This document shows, one piece after another, positions 22,955-32,639 of a stretch of 64,000 nt of DNA (position 1 is its first letter; every line of letters starts with the position of its first letter). The DNA is taken from the NCBI GenBank assembly GCA_013368325.1, contig JAACJK010000114.1, positions 62,001 through 126,000 on the forward strand. The letters run 5' to 3'. The stretch is from Ephemerocybe angulata (Eukaryota; Basidiomycota; Agaricomycetes; Agaricales; Psathyrellaceae). The notes under the pieces were generated by a model. That model saw nothing but the letters and a program-made list of their open reading frames with translations, had not been told where the DNA came from and searched no databases. Position numbers and translations under genes: made by a program.

Positions 22955-23139
22955 TGAGATGTATTTGTGAAAGCCTAAATAAATATAGCTCAACGTCACG
23001 CCATGCACGCGGTGAATGACCACGAACCAGAACGCCTGGTCATAATTACAGAGTCCCCATGCATAGATCATCCACAATTAAGTCGAAGATAAGGAAGGAA
23101 TCGAGAAGTGAAAGAAAAAAAAACGTAAAACAACATCTC

Positions 23140-23420
23140 CACCGTATATCGTCGCACTAAAGATCTAAGAAGCACATGCGAGCACGGGCACAATTCAAGC
23201 GACCGAAGAGAGCTGAAAAAGTCCTTTGACTCCGCACATGCAGCTCTGAATCTCTCCCTCCTGCACACGCCTCATCGTCCCAGACTCGGCGTCGTTCGCG
23301 AGGAAAAAATGGCGAAGTAAGGCTCAACGCCGCCCCAAGATCGAAGAAGCAGATGTGATCCGGGAAATGTAGCCCGTTAGGGATATTCACACCCTCCTCC
23401 AGAAATCTCAACGAGTCCAA
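23140..23420 (+). repeat. Dispersed copy of the ALDH-intron sub-repeat
   Basis: Two adjacent sub-repeat units ('cgtcgcactaaagatct' near 23,150 and 'caacgccgccccaagatcg' near 23,325) match blocks inside the ALDH large intron near 42,130 and 42,485. No ALDH exon sequence accompanies them here. The surrounding 22,955-23,600 has no gene. Confidence 0.6.
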
Positions 23421-23608
23421 TCCCGCCCTATACGAACAATAGCTCGATCACCTCGCGTGCACGTTGGGTATGCACCAGTGAGGTGAGGGAGTGGTTAGGG
23501 GTATTCCAATCGATGATATGTCGTATGAATAACGATGTAATAAATATGTAAGAGCAATACAACAAAGTTCCAGAAACAAGGAGCAGCGCCAACGCATTAG
23601 CCCAGGCA

Positions 23609-24163
23609 CTACGCCAGGGCCAGGTGAATAGACTTGACGTGTGGAGGGAAGAGTTCGGCGAGGGATTTGTATAGGCGCACGTTGCTGGCACCCCGCACGT
23701 TCGCCGGTTTGAGGCTCTGCGCCTTCTTTTTGTGGAATGTATTGGCCATTTCGAGGATTTTAGACGCCTTAGTGTTCCGATCGACTTCCTGTGAAAAGTG
23801 CGGGGGCCGCGCCCTCACGCCGGGAATCTCCTGGACTACTACCCTAACGGTGTCTCGCGCCTCGAGGTCAGCACCATAGTCCGAATCCAGGGCGCGTCTG
23901 TGCGCGGACACCGCGCCTTCCAGGAATTCGCGCAGCGAGTGTTGAAAGGGGACCTCGACGCTGCTGCTGCGGGTGCTCAATTCATCCACGAAGCTGCGGG
24001 CGAAGTTGACGTTCTCGTGATCCTTGGTAGGGTCAGAATAAACCCTTGGGTTCGCGAATGCGGGTGGGTGAGGTCCGTTACTTACAGAGTTTGCGTACGC
24101 GATGTTGAATGCAGCGCCTGCGGCAAGAACGGTTCCGAAAATCGATGCGAGGTTGAACTTCAT
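23609..24163 (-). CDS. Small secreted protein (2 exons, 163 aa)
   Basis: Exon 1 is 24,163-24,086 and exon 2 is 24,022-23,609. The 63-nt intron (24,085-24,023) has a strong GTAAGT donor, a CTGAC branch site and an AAG acceptor. Its length is a multiple of three, so the unspliced frame stays open, but the intron part looks non-coding. The first 24 residues form a signal peptide (M-K-F-N-L start, hydrophobic core, cleavage near A-Y-A). The mature protein is charged with few cysteines and two R-rich stretches that could be proprotein cleavage sites. A CTATAAAAG box lies about 70 bp upstream. It resembles lineage-specific secreted proteins of mushrooms; I recognise no family and infer secretion only. 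Confidence 0.7.
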   Translation of the reverse strand: MKFNLASIFGTVLAAGAAFNIAYANSVSNGPHPPAFANPRVYSDPTKDHENVNFARSFVDELSTRSSSVEVPFQHSLREFLEGAVSAHRRALDSDYGADLEARDTVRVVVQEIPGVRARPPHFSQEVDRNTKASKILEMANTFHKKKAQSLKPANVRGASNVRLYKSLAELFPPHVKSIHLALA

Positions 24164-24228
24164 TGTGATGAAAGGAAAGTGGTACTTGGGGAAGTCTTTG
24201 AGGTGTGTTTATCCTTGTTCGTCTGGCT

Positions 24229-24236
24229 TTTATAGG
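24229..24236 (-). promoter_or_regulatory. TATA box of the secreted-protein gene at 24,163
   Basis: TATAAAAG on the minus strand, about 66-73 bp upstream of the ATG. Confidence 0.6.
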
Positions 24237-24239
24237 ATT

Positions 24240-24583
24240 TACCGCTGCTCATATCCCCATGTCGTACCACACCTGTGATATTCACAGGCCATATGGCTAC
24301 GAATGAATGGTGGTGAGATAACTGCGACAGGACATTCCAAAACAGCGCAATTCGGCACCTAACTCCGGCGCACCTGTACGTAGACGCCGAGGCTTAGGTA
24401 GAGCCGAGAGTAAAGCGCATGTTGATTGAGTATGAAGCAGGTTTGTGTGGGGAGGTGCAGCGTGTAAGATTTCTTTTTCACCGTGTTCTACGCCCTTAAA
24501 TACTATCGTTCACCAAAGCACGCCAAAGCACCGCTGAATAAGCACCGCTGAATGCAATTCCCCACCCGGCCCTCCGACTCGGG
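24240..24583. other. Intergenic, no gene seen
   Basis: Contains a short direct repeat ('aagcaccgctgaat' twice, near 24,527-24,555). No other structure is recognised. Confidence 0.4.
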
Positions 24584-24808
24584 TCACTCCTCGAAAAAGT
24601 GAATTGCATCAAAGTGGCATCCTCGTTCTGCACCGTTTCCCTTCAAAGAAAAGGCATATAACGGATTACCTGTAACTATTGAACCTACTTCAGGAATCTT
24701 GAGGCCGCTGGTGCAGTGGAAGGTCATCTTTGCATTGAGGTTGTGTTCAAGTGCATGCGCGTGCCGGGTGAACGATAGTACCGATTGACTTGAAACTCGG
24801 AACACCAA
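24584..24808 (-). pseudogene. Unrecognised ORF fragment beside the Helitron 3' end
   Basis: A 74-codon frame on the minus strand reads like real protein (balanced composition, G-L-K-I-P-E-V-G and Y-A-F-S-L-K-G-N-G-A-E-R segments). The frame remains open upstream of this ATG. I do not recognise the family. It lies just outside the hairpin cluster taken as the Helitron 3' end, so it may be an exon relic of the insertion site or a captured fragment. Confidence 0.3.
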
Positions 24809-24908
24809 GTAGATAGGGCCACATAGGGCGTCGGCGAAAGCGCCAATGCGAATGTGTCATGCTTACCACCGGTACAACGTCTCATCTCAGTTGAACAAGC
24901 TTACGCAT

Positions 24909-25014
24909 CGTCGCTTCGCGACGGCTGGCAGGCAAAGCCTGCCAACCTGCTCACCAACTCGCTCCAGCTTGCCGGGGCTGCGCCCCTGGACCCTGCCTGT
25001 CGGCGCGTTGCGCC
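24909..25014 (-). terminator. Four triloop hairpins at the Helitron 3' side
   Basis: Four perfect stem-loops, each with a 3-nt loop, lie within 106 bp: 24,909-24,923 (6-bp stem), 24,927-24,943 (7-bp), 24,974-24,986 (5-bp) and 25,002-25,014 (5-bp). Rolling-circle Helitrons use a hairpin near the 3' end as a replication stop signal; a run of four is more than the usual one. The call as the transposition terminator is inferred from position and structure. Confidence 0.6.
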
Positions 25015-25090
25015 TCCACACCTCATTTACTCATTTTGCTGCGAGAGGTTTTGTTATAATGATTTCATTGGGATACATATATAAGTACAG

Positions 25091-28000
25091 TTATTGTAGG
25101 ACTTCTGGATAGACAATATTGGTGGTAGTTGTATCAGTGTCTGAGGAGTCAAGTGGAAACAGAACCTTGATGCGTGAGCTAGAGGTACAGCGTGAAAGTG
25201 CTACGTATAGTTGTCCATGTGCAAAAACAGGAGTCCGTAAATCTATTCCTACATTTTTGACTGATTGGCCTTGGGACTTGTTGATTGTCATAGCAAAAGC
25301 AAGCCGTACAGGAAATTGCTTCCGTTGAAGTACAAAAGGGAGTTCGTCATTTGCTGGTGTCATGATAATCCGTGGAATAAAGACTTTCTTCCCTGCATGC
25401 TCCCCTCCAATGACCCGACATTCCAGGACCCGCTGAGAAGCCCTAGTCAAGATTGCACGTGTACCATTACAGACTCCATTGGCAGGATCAAGATTACGCA
25501 GAACCATGATAGGAGCACCAATTTTTAGCTGTAGCTTTGCCAATGCCAGGCCAGATGCATTTATCGAGTTGAGATATTCAACAGGGTAATAGAAAGTGCC
25601 ATCAACACCCTGCTCTGATACGACCTTGTCCATTGAGTGATACTCCAGCACATCTCCAGGAAACTGATCCAATGCCTTTTGATTGGTAGCATCAACATCG
25701 TCATTGCGTGAATTAAGAATAGTACGCTCGAGGAAGAATTGATCATATTCGTTTCGATCATTGTCGCTGATAGCATTTGCAGCTCGGGGGTCAATGGTTG
25801 ATAATCCTGGATAGAGTGATGATAGAAGGCCATCAAGTGTGTTCTCTGTGCACCGCATATTGGCAGGAAGTGTGATGGTTCCATCTGGTGCAGTTGTTCC
25901 CCGTCTGCCATGTCCAACATCCAGCAACCATTTAGCAAACTCCTCCTCCTCTGCATCTCCCTGCTGCAAACGCATGTTTGTCTTCAACTTCAAGGTCAAG
26001 ATATCAGCCCAAATCCGAGATCGGCTAATGCATTGAGCAACTGTCTCCTCCCGCGATCCACGGACTACGACTGGAAGAATTTGCTGAAAGTCTCCCCCAA
26101 AGACTACTGTTATACCACCGAACAGCTCCTCTAAACCCAGGATATCCTTTAGACTGAGGTCGACTGCCTCTTGACAGAGTTTGTTCTGCATAGGCACTTC
26201 ATCCCATATAATGAGATCAACGGACTTCATCAGCTCGCGGCGTGCATCACGTGTCCCAATATTGCAGGCCTTCCCTGTTACCAAGCCTCTAACGGGAATG
26301 TTGAACATTGAGTGTGAGGTGCGCCCACCAATAAGGAGAAGCGCTGCAATCCCGGATGAGGCAACACAGAGAACTATTTTTCCTTGACCCCGCAGGTGGT
26401 AGCAGATTGTGTTGTAGACAAAGGTTTTTCCAGTGCCTGCTGGGCCATTCAAGAAAAAGACCCGAGGCTGCCGGTTCTCCACAGATGCAGTAATTTGATC
26501 AAATGCACTGCGCTGCTCTACATTAAGCTTCGGGATAGCCTCTTCTGCTAGTCGCGTCTGTTCTCCTTGGTCATATGCTCTCTGCTCAGCGATAAAGCGG
26601 TTGCCTTGGAGTTCTTCCCAATTAATTAAGGGGAGAGGCATAGCTGGATAAGCCCGAAGGGAGGTACGCAGGGCCCTTTCAAGGAGCCATAGACCGAAGT
26701 CAAAGATCTGGTCGTCTGTAGGATTAGGAATGCGCCATGTAGGATTTGCTCTGATTTTGTAGCCGAGGTCATCGCAGATGTGCTCCTTGAATGCATCCCA
26801 AAGTAACTCTGGCATAGCTGGGGTACAGTCCCGCAGAATGGTGACGAAGAGTCCTCGCAGCTGATGTCCACTTTGCATAATTGATGCTTCCCGGAGGCAT
26901 TGAGACCATTCATTGTCATCCTCTAAAAGTCCGCGAGCTTGGCATGCACTTTTGAAAGTGGCTTGAACAACTCCATGATATGTCCGGAGATTTTCGAATG
27001 ATGTTGCTCCTGGTACTACTGTTAGGAGTGTTCTAAGGTAGAACCGCTCTCCTGCAGATGGATGCGCAAAATACATCCGACCAACTGCTGCCCCTGAACT
27101 CCCAGCATCCTCTCCCTCATCGTCATCCTGCTGCCTATGCCCAGCCGCCCTCCTTCGCATCCTCCACACTTTGCCCTTTTTGTCCCACCAAAACTCTTGA
27201 GGAAATTCTTGATATAGGAGCCGCCGAGTGAACATTGTCCCTGGTGTTCTATCCGCCTCCTTTTGATTTGCTTCGAACCACCCTGTCAAAGTCGTGTCTT
27301 TCTCTCCTCTCTCGATTGCCTCTTCCGGATTCTCATCAGCAGCATAAACTACACTTTGTTCACCGGGCAAATGCACCTGCAGCCGTACTACATTTGGCTT
27401 TTCTGCATGCATCTCATATCCAAACAGACGCCAGCAGGCTTCAGCTGCAGATACATAGCGAGCATCAAGATACTTCTTGATTTCATCTACCTCCTCCCCG
27501 AACTCCATCGTTGTGCGATCATGGCCTTTGTAGATGTACTTGTGGATATACTTGAAGGCTTTTACGGATACACAGCACTCAAGGTTTGAATGGCACTCTA
27601 GTTGCAGCAAAAGCACAGGGCAATGCGGTACAACCCAGCGATTGTCGATTACAGTGTTGGTTCCTGGAAGAGTGAATGTTCGTCCTTCAGGCCTTGCATA
27701 GCTCGCGTAGCCATTCTCTCCAAGGCTCGACTGTGCACGGAATGGCTTGGGGTATCCTTTGCTGCATTTGCCATCCTTCATGCAGGGCGCATTAGGGTTG
27801 GCTGCTCCACAGGGACGGTGCACCATCATGGTTGTGACCAACTTGAAGAGGCGTGGGTATAAGACTGGATCAGGGAGTTGTGCTGAGATAAGTGCATCTA
27901 AAGCACGGATGTCGCGGATACGGTCTTCTTCAGCCAGAAAAATGAGAATATGAGCATGGGGTAGGCCTCGCTTTTGAAACTCGATAGTATAGACATATCC

Positions 28001-29866
28001 TCGGCATTTCCCAAACATTCCTGCTTTGATCTGCTTGATGATAAGTCGCAGCTTTTCGCGAAAGACACGTGCAATCAAGTCAGGACGATCACTCGGTGCC
28101 TGTCCTGGTAGCAATTCAGCCTTGATTTCTTCCCACTGAGGATTGCATGTAATTGTGAGGAATAGATCAGGACGTGAAAAGCGACGTGCAATAGCAATTG
28201 AGTCTTGGTAGAGTTGGAACATCGAGCGTGAACCTCCAATGTATGATGAAGGAAGGATAAAGCGCTGGCCAATGGTTTCGAGATCTTGATTATCGCCATT
28301 TCTCACAGCATCAACCAAACCACTGTAAAGTTCTACACGCAGTTTTTTCTGGTTTTGGCGAATCCACTGCAATCGCTGCTGGTCGGCTTGTGCCCAAACA
28401 TCCACAATTAGGCGTTGAAATAGGCCTTTTGCATTGAAGATATAGTTTGTCTCGATCTCGCGGGGCCTAGTGTGTAGGCGGAAGGCATAGTACTCCATGG
28501 CTGTCACAGTTTTATAGCTGCCACGTTCTCCTGGATTAACTGGAAGTCCTGTTGATGGATCCGTGTGTGGAATACTGCGTGGTGACCACCCGTGCTCTCC
28601 CCGTGGGAAAAGAAGAACATAGTAGAGTGGTAGGTAGGAAGGATGATTCTCGGATATACGTCTTGGAGCTCCTCCACGCTCAAAAACAATCACATCCCGC
28701 CAAGATGGCTCCTCCGATGTTCCGTCTCCTGGGAGTATAATAGCAACTTCATCTGCAGTTGGGATGTTGTAGCGTCGTTGGTCAGTGCCAGGCTTGAAGT
28801 GCAACCGGAAAGAGCGTTCGGAAATAGTTGGATCATCACGGAGGCGTTCATAGGCTGTCTTATATGTTTGAATGTAGAAGTGATTGCGGTGAAGAACATC
28901 CTGGATAATCTGCATGACCTCCTCCTTGACACCATCCCTTGCATTAGACATCCGGAATGTGAGAGCCTCCTGGTCGTTTACGAAATACACTTGCGCAAAG
29001 CATGGTGATGCTCCATTCTCCGGGAGAATGCTTCCCTGAAGGTGTCGCAGTTCGCCTTTGATTGTGAACACAGGTGGGCCTCCCCCGTTAAAGTGTACCG
29101 GCTGCGCTGAAAGTGAAACCATAGCAAATGCATTGTTGTACGAAACACTGTGCTTCAGGAAGTGCTTTGAGTGAGGACTACTTCCATCAAACAGGGCTGC
29201 CAATTCAGGTGGCGGAGCTTGAAGGAATGGGATTTTGATTTTTCCTGAAAGGCAACATGTCCCAAACAGTGGCCGATTACGTGTGGACTTCGATAACTTC
29301 TCGGCATTCCAATGATAAGCGTGGCAGTACAGACATTCAACGTCCATCCTCCCCAGTGTTAATGGCTGACAGTGAGCACTGGCTTCGTCAATGGGGCGGT
29401 AGGCATCGCCTGATGGCATCAAAAACTCATCGTCAGGTAGATCGTGATCTGGGTTGGGAGGGTGAGGCTCATCGATGGGGAAAGGCATTGCTGGAGGCAG
29501 TGGAGCTACAGGTGGTGGTGGTGGTAGAGGTAGAGGTGGTGGTGCAACTGGAAGTGTACGGGGTCTCCCACGTGTAGCGCGAGGTGGTGCACCTTGCTGA
29601 AGTACCAAAATTCCACCTTGATACGATGCAAGAGGTGCAGGAGGAGGGGGAGGATTTGCTGGAGCACGTCTTCGCTGAGGTTGTGGAGCTGGTGGCTGTA
29701 GGGCTTCCATCTGGGCACGCAATGCAGCTGGGAGATTTGGATATGCCATGGGATTTGGTTGCTGAGGTATAGCATTAGGCACAGGTGGAGTACCCTCGCC
29801 TGCTAAGCGGCCAGCAATGCCCTGTGTGAGCTGCAAATGGCGACCTCCATCATTAACCATAACCAT
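25091..29866 (-). CDS. Helitron RepHel transposase (1,591 aa)
   Basis: The single frame is intact. A proline-rich N-terminus (about residues 1-170) leads to the Helitron-specific region, then the Rep domain with the HUH motif as H-A-H-I-L-I near 637 and the tyrosine motif Y-I-H-K-Y-I-Y-K-G near 780. The C-terminal part is a Pif1-like superfamily 1B helicase: Walker A G-P-A-G-T-G-K-T near 1,145, Walker B W-D-E, G-G-D-F-Q-Q, and the closing N-K-S-Q-G-Q and V-A-L-S-R-C motifs. The Rep part would cut and join one DNA strand; the helicase would unwind it during rolling-circle transposition. No stop or frameshift was seen, so it may be active. The frame is open for another 116 codons upstream without ATG, so a longer or spliced N-terminus is possible. 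Confidence 0.92.
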   Translation of the reverse strand: MVMVNDGGRHLQLTQGIAGRLAGEGTPPVPNAIPQQPNPMAYPNLPAALRAQMEALQPPAPQPQRRRAPANPPPPPAPLASYQGGILVLQQGAPPRATRGRPRTLPVAPPPLPLPPPPPVAPLPPAMPFPIDEPHPPNPDHDLPDDEFLMPSGDAYRPIDEASAHCQPLTLGRMDVECLYCHAYHWNAEKLSKSTRNRPLFGTCCLSGKIKIPFLQAPPPELAALFDGSSPHSKHFLKHSVSYNNAFAMVSLSAQPVHFNGGGPPVFTIKGELRHLQGSILPENGASPCFAQVYFVNDQEALTFRMSNARDGVKEEVMQIIQDVLHRNHFYIQTYKTAYERLRDDPTISERSFRLHFKPGTDQRRYNIPTADEVAIILPGDGTSEEPSWRDVIVFERGGAPRRISENHPSYLPLYYVLLFPRGEHGWSPRSIPHTDPSTGLPVNPGERGSYKTVTAMEYYAFRLHTRPREIETNYIFNAKGLFQRLIVDVWAQADQQRLQWIRQNQKKLRVELYSGLVDAVRNGDNQDLETIGQRFILPSSYIGGSRSMFQLYQDSIAIARRFSRPDLFLTITCNPQWEEIKAELLPGQAPSDRPDLIARVFREKLRLIIKQIKAGMFGKCRGYVYTIEFQKRGLPHAHILIFLAEEDRIRDIRALDALISAQLPDPVLYPRLFKLVTTMMVHRPCGAANPNAPCMKDGKCSKGYPKPFRAQSSLGENGYASYARPEGRTFTLPGTNTVIDNRWVVPHCPVLLLQLECHSNLECCVSVKAFKYIHKYIYKGHDRTTMEFGEEVDEIKKYLDARYVSAAEACWRLFGYEMHAEKPNVVRLQVHLPGEQSVVYAADENPEEAIERGEKDTTLTGWFEANQKEADRTPGTMFTRRLLYQEFPQEFWWDKKGKVWRMRRRAAGHRQQDDDEGEDAGSSGAAVGRMYFAHPSAGERFYLRTLLTVVPGATSFENLRTYHGVVQATFKSACQARGLLEDDNEWSQCLREASIMQSGHQLRGLFVTILRDCTPAMPELLWDAFKEHICDDLGYKIRANPTWRIPNPTDDQIFDFGLWLLERALRTSLRAYPAMPLPLINWEELQGNRFIAEQRAYDQGEQTRLAEEAIPKLNVEQRSAFDQITASVENRQPRVFFLNGPAGTGKTFVYNTICYHLRGQGKIVLCVASSGIAALLLIGGRTSHSMFNIPVRGLVTGKACNIGTRDARRELMKSVDLIIWDEVPMQNKLCQEAVDLSLKDILGLEELFGGITVVFGGDFQQILPVVVRGSREETVAQCISRSRIWADILTLKLKTNMRLQQGDAEEEEFAKWLLDVGHGRRGTTAPDGTITLPANMRCTENTLDGLLSSLYPGLSTIDPRAANAISDNDRNEYDQFFLERTILNSRNDDVDATNQKALDQFPGDVLEYHSMDKVVSEQGVDGTFYYPVEYLNSINASGLALAKLQLKIGAPIMVLRNLDPANGVCNGTRAILTRASQRVLECRVIGGEHAGKKVFIPRIIMTPANDELPFVLQRKQFPVRLAFAMTINKSQGQSVKNVGIDLRTPVFAHGQLYVALSRCTSSSRIKVLFPLDSSDTDTTTTNIVYPEVLQ

Positions 29867-30216
29867 AATGGGTGCCTGGTTCTGGTTTGGGGCACCATTA
29901 CCACCAAACGGGTCATCGAGTACAGGAGGAGCAGAAGGAGGGTTTGGAGGCGGGAATGGGGCAGGGTGGCCTTGGAGTACAAATGGTTGTAGTGGTGCCT
30001 CTAAAACTGAACGCGAGGGTGTCCTCCTAAGCTCAGGACTCCCAAGAAGTCTCCGAGCTCTCTCTTGTTCCCTTTCAGAATTGCGCTGCCTTTGAGGGGT
30101 GTTAGGAGGAGAGGTCCTATAGATCGTTTTGTTAGAATTTATGTTCGCACTGTGTAAATTTGAATAACATACTCCATTTGCAATCCAGGATACTCTTAAA
30201 CCTCCAGAAGTTCAGG

Positions 30217-30990
30217 GAATGTAGCAGGGGTATCACTATTCTTGTGTGGTGCGATCGTAGGTTGTGGGGTTATACACTACAGAAAAAGAAAAGCAAATGG
30301 GCGCGTACGCAATAAGAAAAGAAGTTTTGCTGTAGCTACAAATGTATACACTAAAAACGGGTATGATCACAGTAGAAGCAAAGGGGAGGGGATTATGAAA
30401 ATCTTGATATAAGATCCCGGAGTTACCCCGCGGTCGTTTTGAGTACCGGTTACCAATTGTAATCGACAGTCTAAAGCACACTTTCACTTACCCAGTGGGC
30501 TAAATACTGCTTATTACAAAGGGGCCTCTCAAAAAAGGATCTCTACACTAATTGTTTGGCCTGTAAGAGGCCGCACACTTCTGGATAGCTTCTTTCCTAA
30601 CCCCCAGGTGAAAGGTGAAAGCCCGGAGGAAGAACTGCTTGTCTCAGGGAGTAAAAAGGTTTATAAGTAAGGTTTTTGGTGGAGATAGGAGTGATAGAGG
30701 GTGTTTATGACGCTTTTTACAGCCTAGGGGTGCTGGTTATGTTAAATGAGGCTGGAGATGGTGGGCAGAGATCAAGTAAAGATAAGAGAGGCATCGGTTT
30801 GACCCCCGGCAGGCCGTGGGATAGGTTGGCCCAAAGAGGAATGCTTAGCTCAGGCAGCCAAACGCGCACGCGGCGCGACCCACATTTGGCCGGCTTGTGC
30901 TTTGTCATCTGCTGACTAAATATATTAGTCATCGAGGCCGCTGTACTTTATTGTATTTGATGTGGTGGAATTTCGCGTTTCCGCAGAAAC
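30217..30990. other. No gene seen; probable Helitron 5' region
   Basis: AT-richer sequence without protein-like frames. It holds one imperfect palindrome at 30,911-30,929. Confidence 0.4.
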
Positions 30991-30999
30991 ACGTGAGGC

Positions 31000-32025
31000 G
31001 CCGGGAATGCCGATGGTAATGCCGTCGACCTTGCCGCTGTTCCGGTGGTATCCAGGTCGCCGAACACACAGGACCCAAAAGGCCCACGCGTAGCATACCC
31101 AGAGATTACATCGTCGGCACCCCGCCTCGTCTTCCAGAGCAGCTTACATCCCCACTACCCACTCCTAGCTCATCGTAAATACAGCAAGGGGAATGCATCG
31201 TAGGAGCACAACCGAATTACACACTCGAGCATCGTGTACTAGCAATGCGAGAAGGTCTCAACGCCGCACCAAGATCGAAGAAGCTCCAGTACCAAGAAGC
31301 CACGAATATCCGGGCGAACAGCCGCGCGGAACCAAAAAGAACCGCTGAGCGTACACCCAGAGAACCCGCTGCTAGGTACAGCCGCCTCGTCCAGCGCAGC
31401 AAAGATCCATCCCCGCATCCCACTACGCGCAACCATCCTCTTCACACCCAATTGGGAGCACCAAAGCACGAACACAACGATTCGACGCATAGAGCTTCGA
31501 AAATGCACGACCCCACAACACGCACTCCACCGAAACAAAAGCAAAAAGACACACCCAAACACCCGAACTAGTCTCCCCACTCCACCGAACGCGCATGCAA
31601 GAGCCAGACAAGACACGCACGGCAGTGAACCAAACGCTGCACACCCAGTAGAAAGCGACCACACGGCATTTGCGAATGCGTCCACAGCAACTCTCGTAGC
31701 ATAGACAGCATTAACACCCAAGCCGAACATCCGCCTTCGATCGGGCGTGCAGCACAGTCCACATCCACATCGCATCACATCCAGAATAGCAACGCCGGTC
31801 AAACCCCGGGTCAAATGCAGAGACAGGAGAGAGATAGATAGCGAGAGAAGCCGCAGGAGGAAACGGACGGTGGAAAAAGGGAAGCGTCGAGTTGGGAGAA
31901 GACACTGAGCTGACCAGGCCCGTTCACGTCGAACGAACGGTCCAAGGTACAACCAAGATGCACCCAAGCCTCCGCCTCCCTCTCCCAGCGCATTGCATCT
32001 TATTGCCATCCGACGGGTGGAGACG
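31000..32025 (-). repeat. Second copy of the ALDH large-intron repeat
   Basis: The block near 31,200-31,440 ('cactcgagcatcg', then 'caagatcgaagaagctcc') matches the intact ALDH intron near 42,445-42,640. The block near 31,910-31,950 ('cgaacggtccaaggtac') matches about 42,890. As in copy 1, it lies 3' of ALDH exon remnants. No gene is seen. Confidence 0.6.
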
Positions 32026-32029
32026 CGCG

Positions 32030-32527
32030 CGACGGGATACGCAGCGGGGTCGAGGTACTTCGGGACAAGCTCGGAGAGGAGCTTGGAGAATGTCGGTACG
32101 ATCTCAGAGGGCTTGCTGAGTGCGGGGCAGCCCGCTGCAATGGCGCCGCAGAGGGGCTGGAAGGTCCACGGCCTGAATTCATCGAACATTAGTCTACCGA
32201 GCGAATAAAATGATGATAGAGGAACGTACAACAAGATAAGAACCACACACTTGGCTTTCTTCACAACTCTCGCCTTCCACGCCTCTTGCCGCACCTTTAA
32301 CTTGAGATCCTCGTCGAGGCATAGGAAGTAGGGCATCGGCGTTTTCTTGAAAGAGGCGCGCGAGTTGAAGGAGTTGGTGTTAGCGGTAGGGGAGGGAGAA
32401 GAAGGGGTATAGAGTGGTGGGGGAGGGTTGAGGGGGGAAGGAGGAGTGGAACTCGGGAGAGAGAGGTGAGGAATGTGGGTGTGAAGGAGGCGTGGATGTT
32501 GTCGATTTGGGAGGGAGTGGTTGATAT
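32030..32527 (-). pseudogene. Aldehyde dehydrogenase pseudogene, 5' part (copy 2)
   Basis: Remnants of exons 1 and 2 of the ALDH gene. The start codon equivalent to M-S-T-P-L reads ATA at 32,527. Exon 1 is frameshifted and shortened, then resumes near 32,310 with the E-A-W-K-A-R-V segment. Exon 2 (about 32,180-32,035) keeps F-Q-P-L-C-G-A-I-A-A-G-C-P-A-L and P-K-Y-L-D-P-A-A-Y but stops abruptly. Exon 3, with the catalytic glutamate, is missing, and the sequence runs directly into intron-type repeat. It is non-functional. Confidence 0.8.
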
Positions 32528-32639
32528 GTTGGTGTAAAGCGTCGTCTGGGTGGGTACTCGATCGATAGCGTCTTTATATCCCACCACGCTCGCGACGTCT
32601 TCTCTATCAATTAATAAGCGCAGATCTATTCACTCAGCC

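Larger units (their letters stand above)
24890..30950 (-). mobile_element. Autonomous Helitron
   Basis: The minus strand encodes a Rep-helicase protein (25,091-29,866). A cluster of short hairpins lies 75-185 bp beyond its stop, where Helitrons carry their 3' hairpin. I could not identify the exact CTRR 3' terminus or the TC 5' terminus; the limits given are approximate. Upstream of the ORF, 29,867-30,216 remains open without an ATG, and the rest to about 30,950 has no gene. A near-palindrome (tgactaa-atata-ttagtca, 30,911-30,929) may belong to the 5' end region. Confidence 0.75.

Noticed and set aside
30911..30929. Palindrome as the Helitron 5' terminus
   Set aside because: Helitrons begin with TC after an A; the base before the candidate TC is not A, so the end was left open.
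31239..32336. 365-codon minus-strand ORF as an intact protein
   Set aside because: Only its first third matches ALDH exons; the remainder is intron-type repeat read through by chance.
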